Position numbers and translations under genes: made by a program
Shown here: positions 18,479-26,916 of the stretch, one piece after another
How the letters are laid out: each line of letters opens with the position of its first letter
Position numbering within the stretch: position 1 is the stretch's first letter
The notes under the pieces: generated by a model
What the model was told of the DNA's origin: nothing
The model's input: the letters and a program-made list of their open reading frames with translations, nothing else
Databases searched by the model: none
Origin: an uncultured Muribaculaceae bacterium
GTDB lineage: Bacteria > Bacteroidota > Bacteroidia > Bacteroidales > Muribaculaceae
DNA: 47,929 nucleotides
Direction of reading: 5' to 3'
NCBI GenBank assembly: GCA_910587185.1
Contig: CAJULY010000019.1
Coordinates: 1 to 47,929, forward strand

Positions 18479-19375
18479 TCAGATATCGGAGGTGGAGAAT
18501 AGAAGTATTACCTGTCGGCCAAGCTCGATCAGATCTCCGTCGTGGAGAGGATGCTTCATCGCTGTATCTTTGATCTCGTGACTTTCGCCTCCGTGGATGA
18601 GTTTGGTCGAAGCTCCTCCCATTGGCCGGCAGCCCCATTGCAGCGCTTTCAGGTAAAAATTACCGTTCTCTGCCACTATGTCTGCGTGAGCCGAACTTAC
18701 ATGATTGTTTGCGCTTTGTAGGTTGCGGTCGGGATCGTCTGACCTGATGACTATGTCATTCGGTCGATAGGCACCCGGTTTGGTGGAAAGCGTTCCTCTC
18801 CCTATGTGAAAAATATGTCCGGCTTCAGAATCGAGGATGTAGTGGGATTTGTCAATAGAACCGGTGCCTTCAACAACCGTGATTTTGGCTCGGACGGTTT
18901 TTTCCTTACGTCGGTGAGGGGTAACGAATGAGTAGTACAGATGTCCGCCGATAATCTCTATTGACGATTGGGGAAGCTTGTCGGAAGTGATCAGGTCGAT
19001 TTCGATTCTATTGCGGCCTACTCCTTCAAGCATGGCATTGTCGAGTTCCAGACGTAAGTGTTCTTTCATCGTATCGTCGGCCCAGGAATATTTTTTTACG
19101 TCGTAATCTTCCCGGTCAACTATGACATAGATGAACAGTGAAGCAATTGCATTCGATGTCGAACCGGTTGCTTGGCGGAATTCATTGAGAAGTGCTTTAA
19201 CGGCTATGTCACGCTTATCAATTGCGTTGTCGAAGATTGTAGTGGCATCCGGCCGATTTCCGTTTTCAGCAGTTTTATCATCTTTTTCCGGAGAATCAGG
19301 TAAGGTGACGTTTCCATTTATACTGTCGGCAATATGGCCTAATCTGTCGGTGAGTTTCTTGAAAAAATATGCCAT
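18479..19375 (-). CDS. FHA domain protein (second of two in the operon)
   Basis: A 298-residue soluble protein. Residues 1-50 are polar and contain ATTIF (44-48), resembling the phosphorylated ETT motif of actinobacterial GarA/OdhI. Residues 50-180 form an alpha/beta region with no name I can give. An FHA domain follows at about 185-298, with HIGRG and SSAHADI (the GR and SxxH phosphothreonine contacts). The later Asn of the FHA loop is not evident (GGASTKLIHGG). FHA domains bind phosphothreonine peptides, so it is a likely target or adaptor of the adjacent kinase. It lies between the SEDS-PBP gene (18 bases) and the kinase (9 bases). Confidence 0.82.
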   Translation of the reverse strand: MAYFFKKLTDRLGHIADSINGNVTLPDSPEKDDKTAENGNRPDATTIFDNAIDKRDIAVKALLNEFRQATGSTSNAIASLFIYVIVDREDYDVKKYSWADDTMKEHLRLELDNAMLEGVGRNRIEIDLITSDKLPQSSIEIIGGHLYYSFVTPHRRKEKTVRAKITVVEGTGSIDKSHYILDSEAGHIFHIGRGTLSTKPGAYRPNDIVIRSDDPDRNLQSANNHVSSAHADIVAENGNFYLKALQWGCRPMGGASTKLIHGGESHEIKDTAMKHPLHDGDLIELGRQVILLFSTSDI

Positions 19376-19393
19376 TGTCTTGAAAAAAGTTCG

Positions 19394-22300
19394 TTAATAA
19401 ATCATGTAGCCGGATGAATTGAGTATCGGTATTATAAGTTCAGCCATCGCTTTCTTCGCTTTATCCGACTGCAGTGTGCCGGTTCGTTCAAGTCTTAAAG
19501 CCACTGCAACGGGAGCATTGAGCTTTTTGCTGAACATAAAGCAAATATACCAGGCATCGTTGCTTTTAGGCTTTCCATAAATTCCTCCTCGTTCCGGAGT
19601 TCCCGTTTTTCCTCCGATTGTTTTCGGATCTCCGGGATGGTTTGGCAAAGTTGAGAGCTTCTGGCTTTCGAGCTGCATGTATTGGCGCAGCTCTTTTGCT
19701 TCATCAGGCCCAAGGACGCTGATCGGCTCCGCGAGCGGAAGGTTGTTATGTCCGGTGCGCCGGATATAGCGGGTCGGAGCGAGCTTACCGTCGTTTGCAA
19801 CGATAGAGGCCACTCGTGCCATGGTAAGCGGTGTGGCGAGAAGAGCGCTTTGCCCCCAGGCCAGAGCCAGATCATAATCGCTCCATTTGAGCCAGCGGGG
19901 AATATTGCCTTGTCCGGTAAGGATTCCGTAATTTTTCATTCCGTTTGAGGCGATGGATGAAAGTATTGCGTTGAACTCGTTGGAGTTATTCAGTTCACCA
20001 AGGTTGAAATAATAGCTGGATGCATTATCGCCGTTTCGGTTATGTAGTCTGGCTCCGACTGTCTCATATATTTCGCCGAGCTGGCTGTAGATATTCTTGT
20101 CGTGGAGAATATTGATGAAGTAGTTGTTTGAAGAGCGGACAATGGCATCTTTGAACGAGATTACACCTGTCGGTTCTATGCCGGGCGGCTCTATGCCGTC
20201 CTGCGGCCTGATGTTGTAGGTTATTTCAGTCGCCGGCAATCCGAGAGCCTTCAGAGCGGCCATGGCTGTCATGACTTTTGCTGTTGAGCCGGGAGGCGTG
20301 GCAAAAGTCATTCCGAGATCGCGTTGGGTCCAGGGACGATGATTTGGAATCTTTTCATATTCAAGTCCTCCGTAAAACTTGCGTTCGTTCATCATGACTA
20401 TCGAATCCTGATCGGGAAGCGGATAGTTGGCTGAGGATAAAAGATCGCCGGTCGATGCGTTCAGAACGACCACAGAAGCTCTCAGACGGTCAAGCTGAGG
20501 AAAATTGACCGGCAGATAGCGGCTGAAACCATCCTGCAGTTTTTTTTGCAGACGTGCATCGACTGTAAGATACATGTCACGGTTATGACGTTCGGCGTTA
20601 AAGGAGTCTATGACGGGATTGTTATATAGGCCGTCTTTCATGAAAGGCAACAGATTGCGATAATCTTTTTCACGCAGTTTCCATGTCTTTCCCGATGGAG
20701 GCATAAACCGGTTCTCGCGGAATTTCTCTGACTGGAGGGCGATGGCTCGGGTCGGTATATCTATGCCTCGAAGCTCGCCGGCGTAACGGGCTTCGGCCAT
20801 GAATCCTATGGGATCTGAATCTTGATATCCGAGTACCTTTGCGGTTCCGGCATCTCCTAACAGGAAAAGAAGATGCGACCCCATTGTATAATAGCGGGAC
20901 TTCCTTCGGTGTGTCTCATGTCGGAGATCGGTGGCGTTTATTCCGAGCGGAGTCACCGAAGGGATGGCGCTGATGAGCGAATCAGGTGAACTCGTGGCCA
21001 ACAGCAGCCCGTTGGTATCGTAGATATTTCCGGCATGCAGTCGGTTAAGCACCATTTTAATGCGCGGATTGTATTCTATTTCCCGGGCTCCCATGGTATT
21101 GGTGATGTAGGCCGGACGAATGAGGGTCTCGTCTTTGTTTATTATCTGGTAGTTGATCAGAGTGCCTGTGATGACAAAAGCTCCCAGTATAAAGAATATC
21201 ACGTTTGCGGCTATCGCTCCGGTGAAAGATGAGGCATATTGTCGCTGACTTTCCGTAGAACGCAGACGTGATGCTGCAAGAACTATTCCGAAAGCACCCA
21301 TTGTAGCTATGAGACTTGTGCGGCTGTAGCTTATGAACGGTACGGTCACGCCTGTCAAAGGCACGATGCCGAGCGAACCGAAGACAATCAGCAGAAATTG
21401 AATGCCAGTGAGGATGCCGATTCCCATTGTCAGATACATGGTGAAGGGTTGCCCGGCCCGGCGTCCGATCAACAATGTCCTGTGGACAAGAAGCACGAAG
21501 CATACTGTTATGAGGATAAGACCGGCAAGACCGAGCATTTCTCCGACTGATGTGAAAGCCATATCTGTATGGAACGCGGGGACCACAGAGGGGCTCCCGT
21601 TTCCAAGACCCATTCCCGACACGCCTCCGGAGGCAACGCTCCATATACTCTGAGCAACCTGATCGCCACCCAACACGTGGTTGTCCCATTGGCCGCCCCA
21701 TGACATTTCCGTGCGGTTCGTCAGTCTCGCCGCTTCCGATTCTGCCCCGAAAAAAGCGAGGATGGGTGCGCCTAAGGAGAATATTACGATAAGTAAATTG
21801 ACAATGATTGCGCTTTCATGGATTTTATGGGCACGGAACCAACAGAAAGCGATCCATGCGATGAACCAGACTGCAGCTGCGGCAAGCAGAATGAGTGGAT
21901 TGTCACTGAACGATTTTACGACCAGCATGAACGCTATGAACGAAAGCAACCCAAACAACAGCTGGGCGAAATCACGTCGCACCATCGAGTAGAGGAAGAT
22001 GACTGTAACCAGCACGACAAGTGCAGGTCCCATATCACTCAGGACAAAAAGATAGAGCAACATCAGGAAAATTACTGACCCGATGACCAAAGCTACAGTA
22101 CCGAGCTGACGTCTCGCTGACAAAGGCGTGAGACGATAGGAAAAAGCCTGCAGAAGAAGTCCGTTTTCCGCAAAGAAAGCTGCTACAAAAATAAGAATGA
22201 GATATTTGCTGATTTCACTTGGCTGGAAACCTCCGAGATTAACCTTGGCATCGCTTCCTTCCGGACCTGTGCCGAAAAGCGATAGGAGAAAGATGAGGCC

Positions 22301-23575
22301 TACCGCAGCAATCAGATAGCTGAAACCGGTTGAAAAACTTATGGATGATGTTCGTTCAAGAGAATGTTTTTTTCTCATTGGAGAGAAAATCCGGTCCAAC
22401 GGATCAAAAGGAATCGCTCCGGCTTGCAACCTGCTTTTCCCGGCAAAGAATTTCGCGGGATTCACGCAGGATATCAGCCCCATGGCCAAAAGTCCCCAGA
22501 GTAGTGCATGAGCCATTGCCAGTCCGTAACATTTGTCGCTCAGCGGATTGGTCATCCCGAACATTGAGAGTATGCAAATACCCGTTAGGGCCATGATTAG
22601 AGTGGCCAGAAGATAATCGGAACGGCTGTTGAGTTTACGGTCGCGCACACCCATGAATATGAAAAAAGCAAGCCAGCCGATAAGATAGATTGCCGATGCG
22701 CTGACGAGATTTCCGAGAAATTGTTGCGGTGTGCGCACAATCATGGAACCGTCGGCTTTTATTGCCTGGTATGTATAGGAATCAAGCGGTGTGATTTTAT
22801 GTTCCTGCTGGCGGAAGGTAAGCCCGAGACCGCTTTTATCGAGACTGCCTGTTGCGGTCGTGCCTTTTTCACGTCCATATTGAAATCCCTCGTTGACAGG
22901 AATAACGCTGTAGCTCTTTCCCGGTTCGACGTGGAATCTGGCTTCTCCCGATGCGTCCGTTACGGCAAATCCGAGTGTGCGGGTGTCAAGTACGGTTTCC
23001 GGTGCCTTCTGCCGGTCAGACGGCGCAGGCTTTACGGTGTCCAGACTGTGTTGCCGCAGTCTGACAAGCAGTCCTTCCAACGGTGCGTTAGCTACAGATG
23101 GAGCATTGATTATTCTGACGCTGATAACCGATTGGCCGTTCCCGAAATCCGAAGTCAGAGGCATCTTTTTCGCTTTTACCCATTCCCCGTCCATGCCGAG
23201 TCGTTGATAGTCTTCGAGGACTCGTTTTCTGAAGCCTTTTCCCCCTTCCGCCATGGCCTTCCGGGCCGGAATTTTATAAACCGGCCGGTTGAGTTCTCCA
23301 AGATTTTCAGGGAACCCGTTAGTTTTTAAATTTTCGGTTATCCATTCTGATGCCAGAGTTGCGTCAAGCGGATCTGTCATATAGGCGGCGTCCATGAAAA
23401 AGTTGTAAAGGCTGTCTGCTCTGAGTCCGTCATCGAGAATCAAAGTTCGTCCAGCGGCGATATCTTTTTCTCTGTCACCTAACATTGACGCCATATTTCC
23501 ATTCATGGCGATGACACCAAGAATGAACATTACGGCACATAGCAGATAACCTATCAGAGGATTGGAGGCTTTCAT
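19394..23575 (-). CDS. SEDS peptidoglycan polymerase fused to class B PBP transpeptidase (RodA-PbpA-like fusion)
   Basis: One open frame of 1393 residues joins two enzymes that are normally separate. Membrane segment 1 is at 8-26. A periplasmic-type region follows at 30-285, ending in an Ig-like stretch (GFAVTDASGEARFHVEPGK). A SEDS core lies at about 288-770 with QPSEISKYLI (451-460), the catalytic-type Asp in HTD (D671), GEMLGLAG and PFISYSRTS. A further TM at about 786-808 leads into the transpeptidase part: NIYDTNGLLLA (850-860), SxxK as STAK (S1097-K1100), SSN (1148-1150) and KTG (1323-1325). SEDS proteins polymerise lipid II and class B PBPs crosslink the strands. Its start overlaps the phosphatase stop by 4 bases. 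The usual SYGGS motif is SYSRTS, and the Trp usually before QPSE is absent. Confidence 0.92.
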   Translation of the reverse strand: MKASNPLIGYLLCAVMFILGVIAMNGNMASMLGDREKDIAAGRTLILDDGLRADSLYNFFMDAAYMTDPLDATLASEWITENLKTNGFPENLGELNRPVYKIPARKAMAEGGKGFRKRVLEDYQRLGMDGEWVKAKKMPLTSDFGNGQSVISVRIINAPSVANAPLEGLLVRLRQHSLDTVKPAPSDRQKAPETVLDTRTLGFAVTDASGEARFHVEPGKSYSVIPVNEGFQYGREKGTTATGSLDKSGLGLTFRQQEHKITPLDSYTYQAIKADGSMIVRTPQQFLGNLVSASAIYLIGWLAFFIFMGVRDRKLNSRSDYLLATLIMALTGICILSMFGMTNPLSDKCYGLAMAHALLWGLLAMGLISCVNPAKFFAGKSRLQAGAIPFDPLDRIFSPMRKKHSLERTSSISFSTGFSYLIAAVGLIFLLSLFGTGPEGSDAKVNLGGFQPSEISKYLILIFVAAFFAENGLLLQAFSYRLTPLSARRQLGTVALVIGSVIFLMLLYLFVLSDMGPALVVLVTVIFLYSMVRRDFAQLLFGLLSFIAFMLVVKSFSDNPLILLAAAAVWFIAWIAFCWFRAHKIHESAIIVNLLIVIFSLGAPILAFFGAESEAARLTNRTEMSWGGQWDNHVLGGDQVAQSIWSVASGGVSGMGLGNGSPSVVPAFHTDMAFTSVGEMLGLAGLILITVCFVLLVHRTLLIGRRAGQPFTMYLTMGIGILTGIQFLLIVFGSLGIVPLTGVTVPFISYSRTSLIATMGAFGIVLAASRLRSTESQRQYASSFTGAIAANVIFFILGAFVITGTLINYQIINKDETLIRPAYITNTMGAREIEYNPRIKMVLNRLHAGNIYDTNGLLLATSSPDSLISAIPSVTPLGINATDLRHETHRRKSRYYTMGSHLLFLLGDAGTAKVLGYQDSDPIGFMAEARYAGELRGIDIPTRAIALQSEKFRENRFMPPSGKTWKLREKDYRNLLPFMKDGLYNNPVIDSFNAERHNRDMYLTVDARLQKKLQDGFSRYLPVNFPQLDRLRASVVVLNASTGDLLSSANYPLPDQDSIVMMNERKFYGGLEYEKIPNHRPWTQRDLGMTFATPPGSTAKVMTAMAALKALGLPATEITYNIRPQDGIEPPGIEPTGVISFKDAIVRSSNNYFINILHDKNIYSQLGEIYETVGARLHNRNGDNASSYYFNLGELNNSNEFNAILSSIASNGMKNYGILTGQGNIPRWLKWSDYDLALAWGQSALLATPLTMARVASIVANDGKLAPTRYIRRTGHNNLPLAEPISVLGPDEAKELRQYMQLESQKLSTLPNHPGDPKTIGGKTGTPERGGIYGKPKSNDAWYICFMFSKKLNAPVAVALRLERTGTLQSDKAKKAMAELIIPILNSSGYMIY

Positions 23576-24735
23576 GGTTTCTTCAGCGTTGAGTCGGCGT
23601 TCTGCCGATAGGTTGAATTTATGCTGTCAGAGACTTGTTGTCCAAACTGTTGGGCATTGGCCACGGAATCTGCCGGGGTATTGGGAACCGCGATGACTGA
23701 GTCGGGAACCACTGTTTCGGTCTTCACATTTTGGCTTTCATATTCGGTCGCATATCTCCCTATGAAATAACCGGCCGTCCCTCCGAGAATAAATGAAATG
23801 GCTATCGCGATGATCATGAGGTAAGTGCGACGGAAGCCGGATTTGCCGCTTTCGTTGTCGTTGTCGAAGTCGATTGTCGTTGTCGTTTCTGATTCGTCGT
23901 TTCTTTGGACATGAGAGCCTTGAGGAAAATGCAGGTCGGTAAGCTTCGGACTTGTCGGAGATGCGGGGAGAAGTATTTCAGCGATGACAGCAGTCACGTT
24001 GTCCTTGCCGCCGGCTTCGTTAGCCATTCTTATCAGGCGGCTGACTTTTTGTTTCGGTGCGATGGGGGAGGATAGGACGGATTCTATCACACTCGACGGC
24101 AGCATGTCTGATAGACCGTCGGAGCAGAACAGGAAAGTCGTAGTTTCAAGAATAGGGAAAATTCCCGAGTCAAGGAAATTGCTGTCGGAAGGTGAATGTA
24201 TCTCTTCTCCTAAAGATCTGTCGATGATGTTGCGCTGCGGATGTTTCATGGCTTCCTCTTCAGAGATGAGACCCATTTCTTCGCGATACCCCACGAGCGA
24301 ATGGTCATGTGAGAGTTTGTTGAGGCCCTGCGATGCGGTGTAGGAATAAAGTCGCGAGTCGCCGATATGGACCATGTAGAGTCTCCGCTGCGCTATGTCT
24401 ATTATGGCGCAGGAGAGCACGCAGCCCATCCTTGAGCGCGTCGCGTCGGTCTGTTTTTGCTCGACTATTCTGTTGTTTGCCGCAGTCACGGCGGATTTGA
24501 GCAGATTCAGGCAGTCGGCAGGAGAGCCGGAGCCGACGGTCTGTGTTATGACATCGGCCGCGATTGCGGCTGCGACTTCCCCTCCCTCATATCCTCCTAT
24601 TCCGTCGATGGCGGCGAGCAGAAGATGAGAGCCTCCCCACAGCTCGGTGGCGATGAAGCGGTCCTCGTTGTTATGGCGCACCATGCCGGGATCCGTAGCG
24701 CCGGATATGACGGCTTTGACATCTTGCGTTTTCAT
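23572..24735 (-). CDS. Membrane-anchored PP2C-family Ser/Thr phosphatase (PstP-like)
   Basis: Metal-dependent protein phosphatase of 387 residues. The PP2C motifs are complete: RHNNEDRF (20-27), DGIGGYEGG (44-52), VHIGDSRLY (122-130), FCSDGLSDML (203-212) and GKDNVTAV (243-250), with metal-binding Asp at 25, 44, 206 and 245. A Thr-rich acidic linker (ETTTTIDFD, 283-291) precedes one TM segment (about 305-327) and a 60-residue extracytoplasmic tail. This is the topology of mycobacterial PstP. It is the expected antagonist of the downstream kinase. The gene overlaps the SEDS-PBP start by 4 bases. Confidence 0.92.
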   Translation of the reverse strand: MKTQDVKAVISGATDPGMVRHNNEDRFIATELWGGSHLLLAAIDGIGGYEGGEVAAAIAADVITQTVGSGSPADCLNLLKSAVTAANNRIVEQKQTDATRSRMGCVLSCAIIDIAQRRLYMVHIGDSRLYSYTASQGLNKLSHDHSLVGYREEMGLISEEEAMKHPQRNIIDRSLGEEIHSPSDSNFLDSGIFPILETTTFLFCSDGLSDMLPSSVIESVLSSPIAPKQKVSRLIRMANEAGGKDNVTAVIAEILLPASPTSPKLTDLHFPQGSHVQRNDESETTTTIDFDNDNESGKSGFRRTYLMIIAIAISFILGGTAGYFIGRYATEYESQNVKTETVVPDSVIAVPNTPADSVANAQQFGQQVSDSINSTYRQNADSTLKKP

Positions 24736-24821
24736 CGGGGAAGGTTTTTAAAGTGGTTAAAACAGAGATATAGCACTAAAATCACAAGGCTTATTATGAA
24801 TACCGTATTCCACATTGCCGT

Positions 24822-25829
24822 TTAGGAAGCTTTGAATTGAATCTGGATATCATCGTCCAGAATGATGGTGGATTTTTTTGAGAGTGTGACCCATTTGTCG
24901 GGATCCGATGCAAGAGTGCGCTGATTCAAAACGGTTTTGCCGATTGCCGCGAGCTGAAACTGTCCTGATGCAGGGTCCCGGCGTATTCTGACGTGCGGAT
25001 TCAGGATGCGGTCACTGTCAATGCGGACTACTTCCGCTCCCTGTGCCGCTCCCATTGCGTTTCGACCCGAGATATGTAGTTCGTCAGAGGTCATGGCAAC
25101 CGTATGGATAGGTTGATTGGATGTGTTGTCAAGCAAACGCCCCTCTTCCGCCACAAGTACCGCCACGTATCTGGCAGGTCGGTCGCTGCGGGGGATTCTT
25201 CTGCCGGATTCCACCCGCTTTGCCGGGTCAAGATTGAGCGAGAGCTGGATTCTGTCACGCTCCACCAGATGGAGTCGTCCGAGAATTTCGGGATTTATGC
25301 AATTGCGGATCGCACGCAGGGAATTGATGCCCTGGACCGTTGTCACTATTCGTCCTGACCCTGTCTCCTGATTCCGCTCCGTCGGTGGGAAAAGCGACGA
25401 TTGTATCTGTACGACCACGCTCTGTTGCATCTCTTCGCGGCTTATGCCGTCAATCTCGGCGTCTTCAGGGATTTCAACCAGCTGGAATTGCCATAACGAG
25501 GAGTGAGGCTTGTAGCCCGGACGGTTCTTGACCTGGTTGTTGATCTCCTCCGTGAGCATCTGCTCCGCGCCCGATGCTATGAACGGCAGACTGTCTGAAA
25601 TTTCCTGATAATTGGCAGCTTTCAGATAGACGGTGAAAGAAGTGTGATAGAGAAAGGTGTATTTCGTTGAGAGTCGAGAGACTGTCTGCTGGAAATGACG
25701 CATGATGGCGTCGAGAATCTGATTGGCGGACACCATTCCGCCTTCCACGGTAGAGTCCGCGAACCCGTCGGGAAGATTCTTCTCGACTTCCGGAGCGAAC
25801 AGATGGCTTATTTTTTTTAGGATTGACAT
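24822..25829 (-). CDS. FHA domain protein with FhaA/DUF3662-like N-terminus (first gene of the operon)
   Basis: A 335-residue soluble protein. Residues 35-125 (YTFLYHTSFTVYLKAANYQE onward, then a helix and a strand) resemble the DUF3662 domain that begins actinobacterial FhaA. This is a pattern judgement, not a search result. A central region (125-240) is unassigned. A C-terminal FHA-like domain (about 243-335) has LHISGRN and PHVRIRR but lacks the Ser of SxxH (it reads LNPH), so phosphopeptide binding may be weak or different. The protein ends LDDDIQIQFKAS, as FHA domains often do. The phosphatase gene starts 86 bases downstream. Confidence 0.75.
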   Translation of the reverse strand: MSILKKISHLFAPEVEKNLPDGFADSTVEGGMVSANQILDAIMRHFQQTVSRLSTKYTFLYHTSFTVYLKAANYQEISDSLPFIASGAEQMLTEEINNQVKNRPGYKPHSSLWQFQLVEIPEDAEIDGISREEMQQSVVVQIQSSLFPPTERNQETGSGRIVTTVQGINSLRAIRNCINPEILGRLHLVERDRIQLSLNLDPAKRVESGRRIPRSDRPARYVAVLVAEEGRLLDNTSNQPIHTVAMTSDELHISGRNAMGAAQGAEVVRIDSDRILNPHVRIRRDPASGQFQLAAIGKTVLNQRTLASDPDKWVTLSKKSTIILDDDIQIQFKAS

Positions 25830-25863
25830 AGTTGTCGATTGGTTTAACGTCTTAGACTATTCG

Positions 25864-25871
25864 CAAATTTA
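25864..25871 (-). promoter_or_regulatory. -7 element of the FHA/PP2C/SEDS-PBP/kinase operon
   Basis: TAAATTTG on the - strand, a perfect TAnnTTTG, placed about 34 bases upstream of the first FHA start. No clear -33 TTG is visible at the usual spacing. It is the only promoter I can see for the six-gene operon. Confidence 0.5.
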
Positions 25872-25883
25872 CGATAAATTTCG

Positions 25884-25891
25884 TAATTTTG
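25884..25891 (+). promoter_or_regulatory. -7 element of the secreted EEP-fold protein gene
   Basis: TAATTTTG fits TAnnTTTG and lies 20 bases before the ATG at 25912. It is only 12 bases from the divergent -7 element of the kinase operon, so the two promoters overlap. Confidence 0.5.
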
Positions 25892-25911
25892 GAGGTCAAT
25901 AAACCAATGTT

Positions 25912-26847
25912 ATGAAAGATTTAGGAAAAATACTGCTGTTATCATTGTTCACGCTTCTCTCTCTTGCTTCTGTCGCCGCGACAAAAGCGGAGCCGGCTGT
26001 TTTCACTGCTGCAAGTTACAATCTTCGTCAGGCCAACCGCAGCGACTCGTTGCAAGGCGACGGTTGGGGGCGCCGTCTGCCGGTGCTCGCCGAGCTGATC
26101 CGGTTCCACGGATTTGATATTTTCGGAACCCAGGAAGGGTTCCGCCATCAGCTCGACAGTCTTGTCGGCCGGCTGCCCGGCTATGCTTACACCGGAGTGG
26201 GCCGTGACGACGGTAAAGCCGAAGGCGAACATTCCGCCATTTTCTATCGCACTGACTTGTTCGAGCTCCTTGACCACGGCGATTTCTGGCTTTCGGAAAC
26301 GCCTGACCGTCCCGGGCTCGGGTGGGACGCAGCCTGCGTGCGCATCTGTTCCTGGGGAAAGTTCCGTCACAGACCAACGGGCCGTGAATTCCTGTTTTTC
26401 AATCTTCATCTCGACCATGTAGGCAAGAAAGCTCGTACCGAGAGCGCTCTGCTCGTGCGCCGCAAGTTCGACGAGATAGCCCCCGGCATCCCCGCTATTG
26501 TCACCGGTGACTTCAATGTCGATCAGACCAGTCCCGCCTATCGTACTATGGTGTCAGGAGGGCAGTTGCGCGATTCCCACGATGTAGCGGAGATCCGTTA
26601 TGTACCCAACGGAACATTCAACAACTACCGTACCGATGAATATACTCCCTCGCGAATCGACCATGTCTTCGTAACTCCTGATGTGAAGGTCCTGAAATAT
26701 GGTGTCCTCACCGACACATACCGCACGGATGACCGCGGAGCCGTGAAAGCAGAGCTGCAGAATGCGCCAGACGAGATCTCGGCTGTCAGGGTGACGCCCC
26801 GGACTCCTTCCGACCATTTCCCCGTTATGACAGTGGTCAGCCTCTGA
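25912..26847 (+). CDS. Secreted endonuclease/exonuclease/phosphatase-family protein
   Basis: A 311-residue metal-dependent hydrolase of the EEP fold with a signal peptide (MKDLGKILLLSLFTLLSLAS, cleavage near VAA). Fold motifs in order: ASYNLR, FGTQEG (metal-binding Glu), NLHLDHVG, VTGDFNVD, SRIDHVFV and TPSDHFPV. Family members cleave nucleic acids, sphingolipids or phosphoesters; which applies here is not visible. Export points to the periplasm or cell surface. It has its own promoter and ends at a bidirectional terminator. Confidence 0.87.
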   Translation: MKDLGKILLLSLFTLLSLASVAATKAEPAVFTAASYNLRQANRSDSLQGDGWGRRLPVLAELIRFHGFDIFGTQEGFRHQLDSLVGRLPGYAYTGVGRDDGKAEGEHSAIFYRTDLFELLDHGDFWLSETPDRPGLGWDAACVRICSWGKFRHRPTGREFLFFNLHLDHVGKKARTESALLVRRKFDEIAPGIPAIVTGDFNVDQTSPAYRTMVSGGQLRDSHDVAEIRYVPNGTFNNYRTDEYTPSRIDHVFVTPDVKVLKYGVLTDTYRTDDRGAVKAELQNAPDEISAVRVTPRTPSDHFPVMTVVSL

Positions 26848-26867
26848 TGGCTGCCGCAAATAAAAAA

Positions 26868-26897
26868 GGCCGTCATTCCGCGAACGGGATGACGGCC
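26868..26897. terminator. Bidirectional terminator between convergent genes
   Basis: A 12-base stem with one G-T pair (GGCCGTCATTCC / GGGATGACGGCC) has a 6-base loop. It is flanked by A6 on the left and a T-rich stretch on the right, so it can serve both the EEP gene and the convergent Tpx fusion gene. Confidence 0.8.
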
Positions 26898-26916
26898 TTC
26901 GTTATTGTCTTACTGA

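Noticed and set aside
24823..26877. Several 80-160 codon frames opposite the FHA and EEP genes
   Set aside because: They are composition-driven mirror frames without signal peptides, domains or spacing that would suggest real genes.
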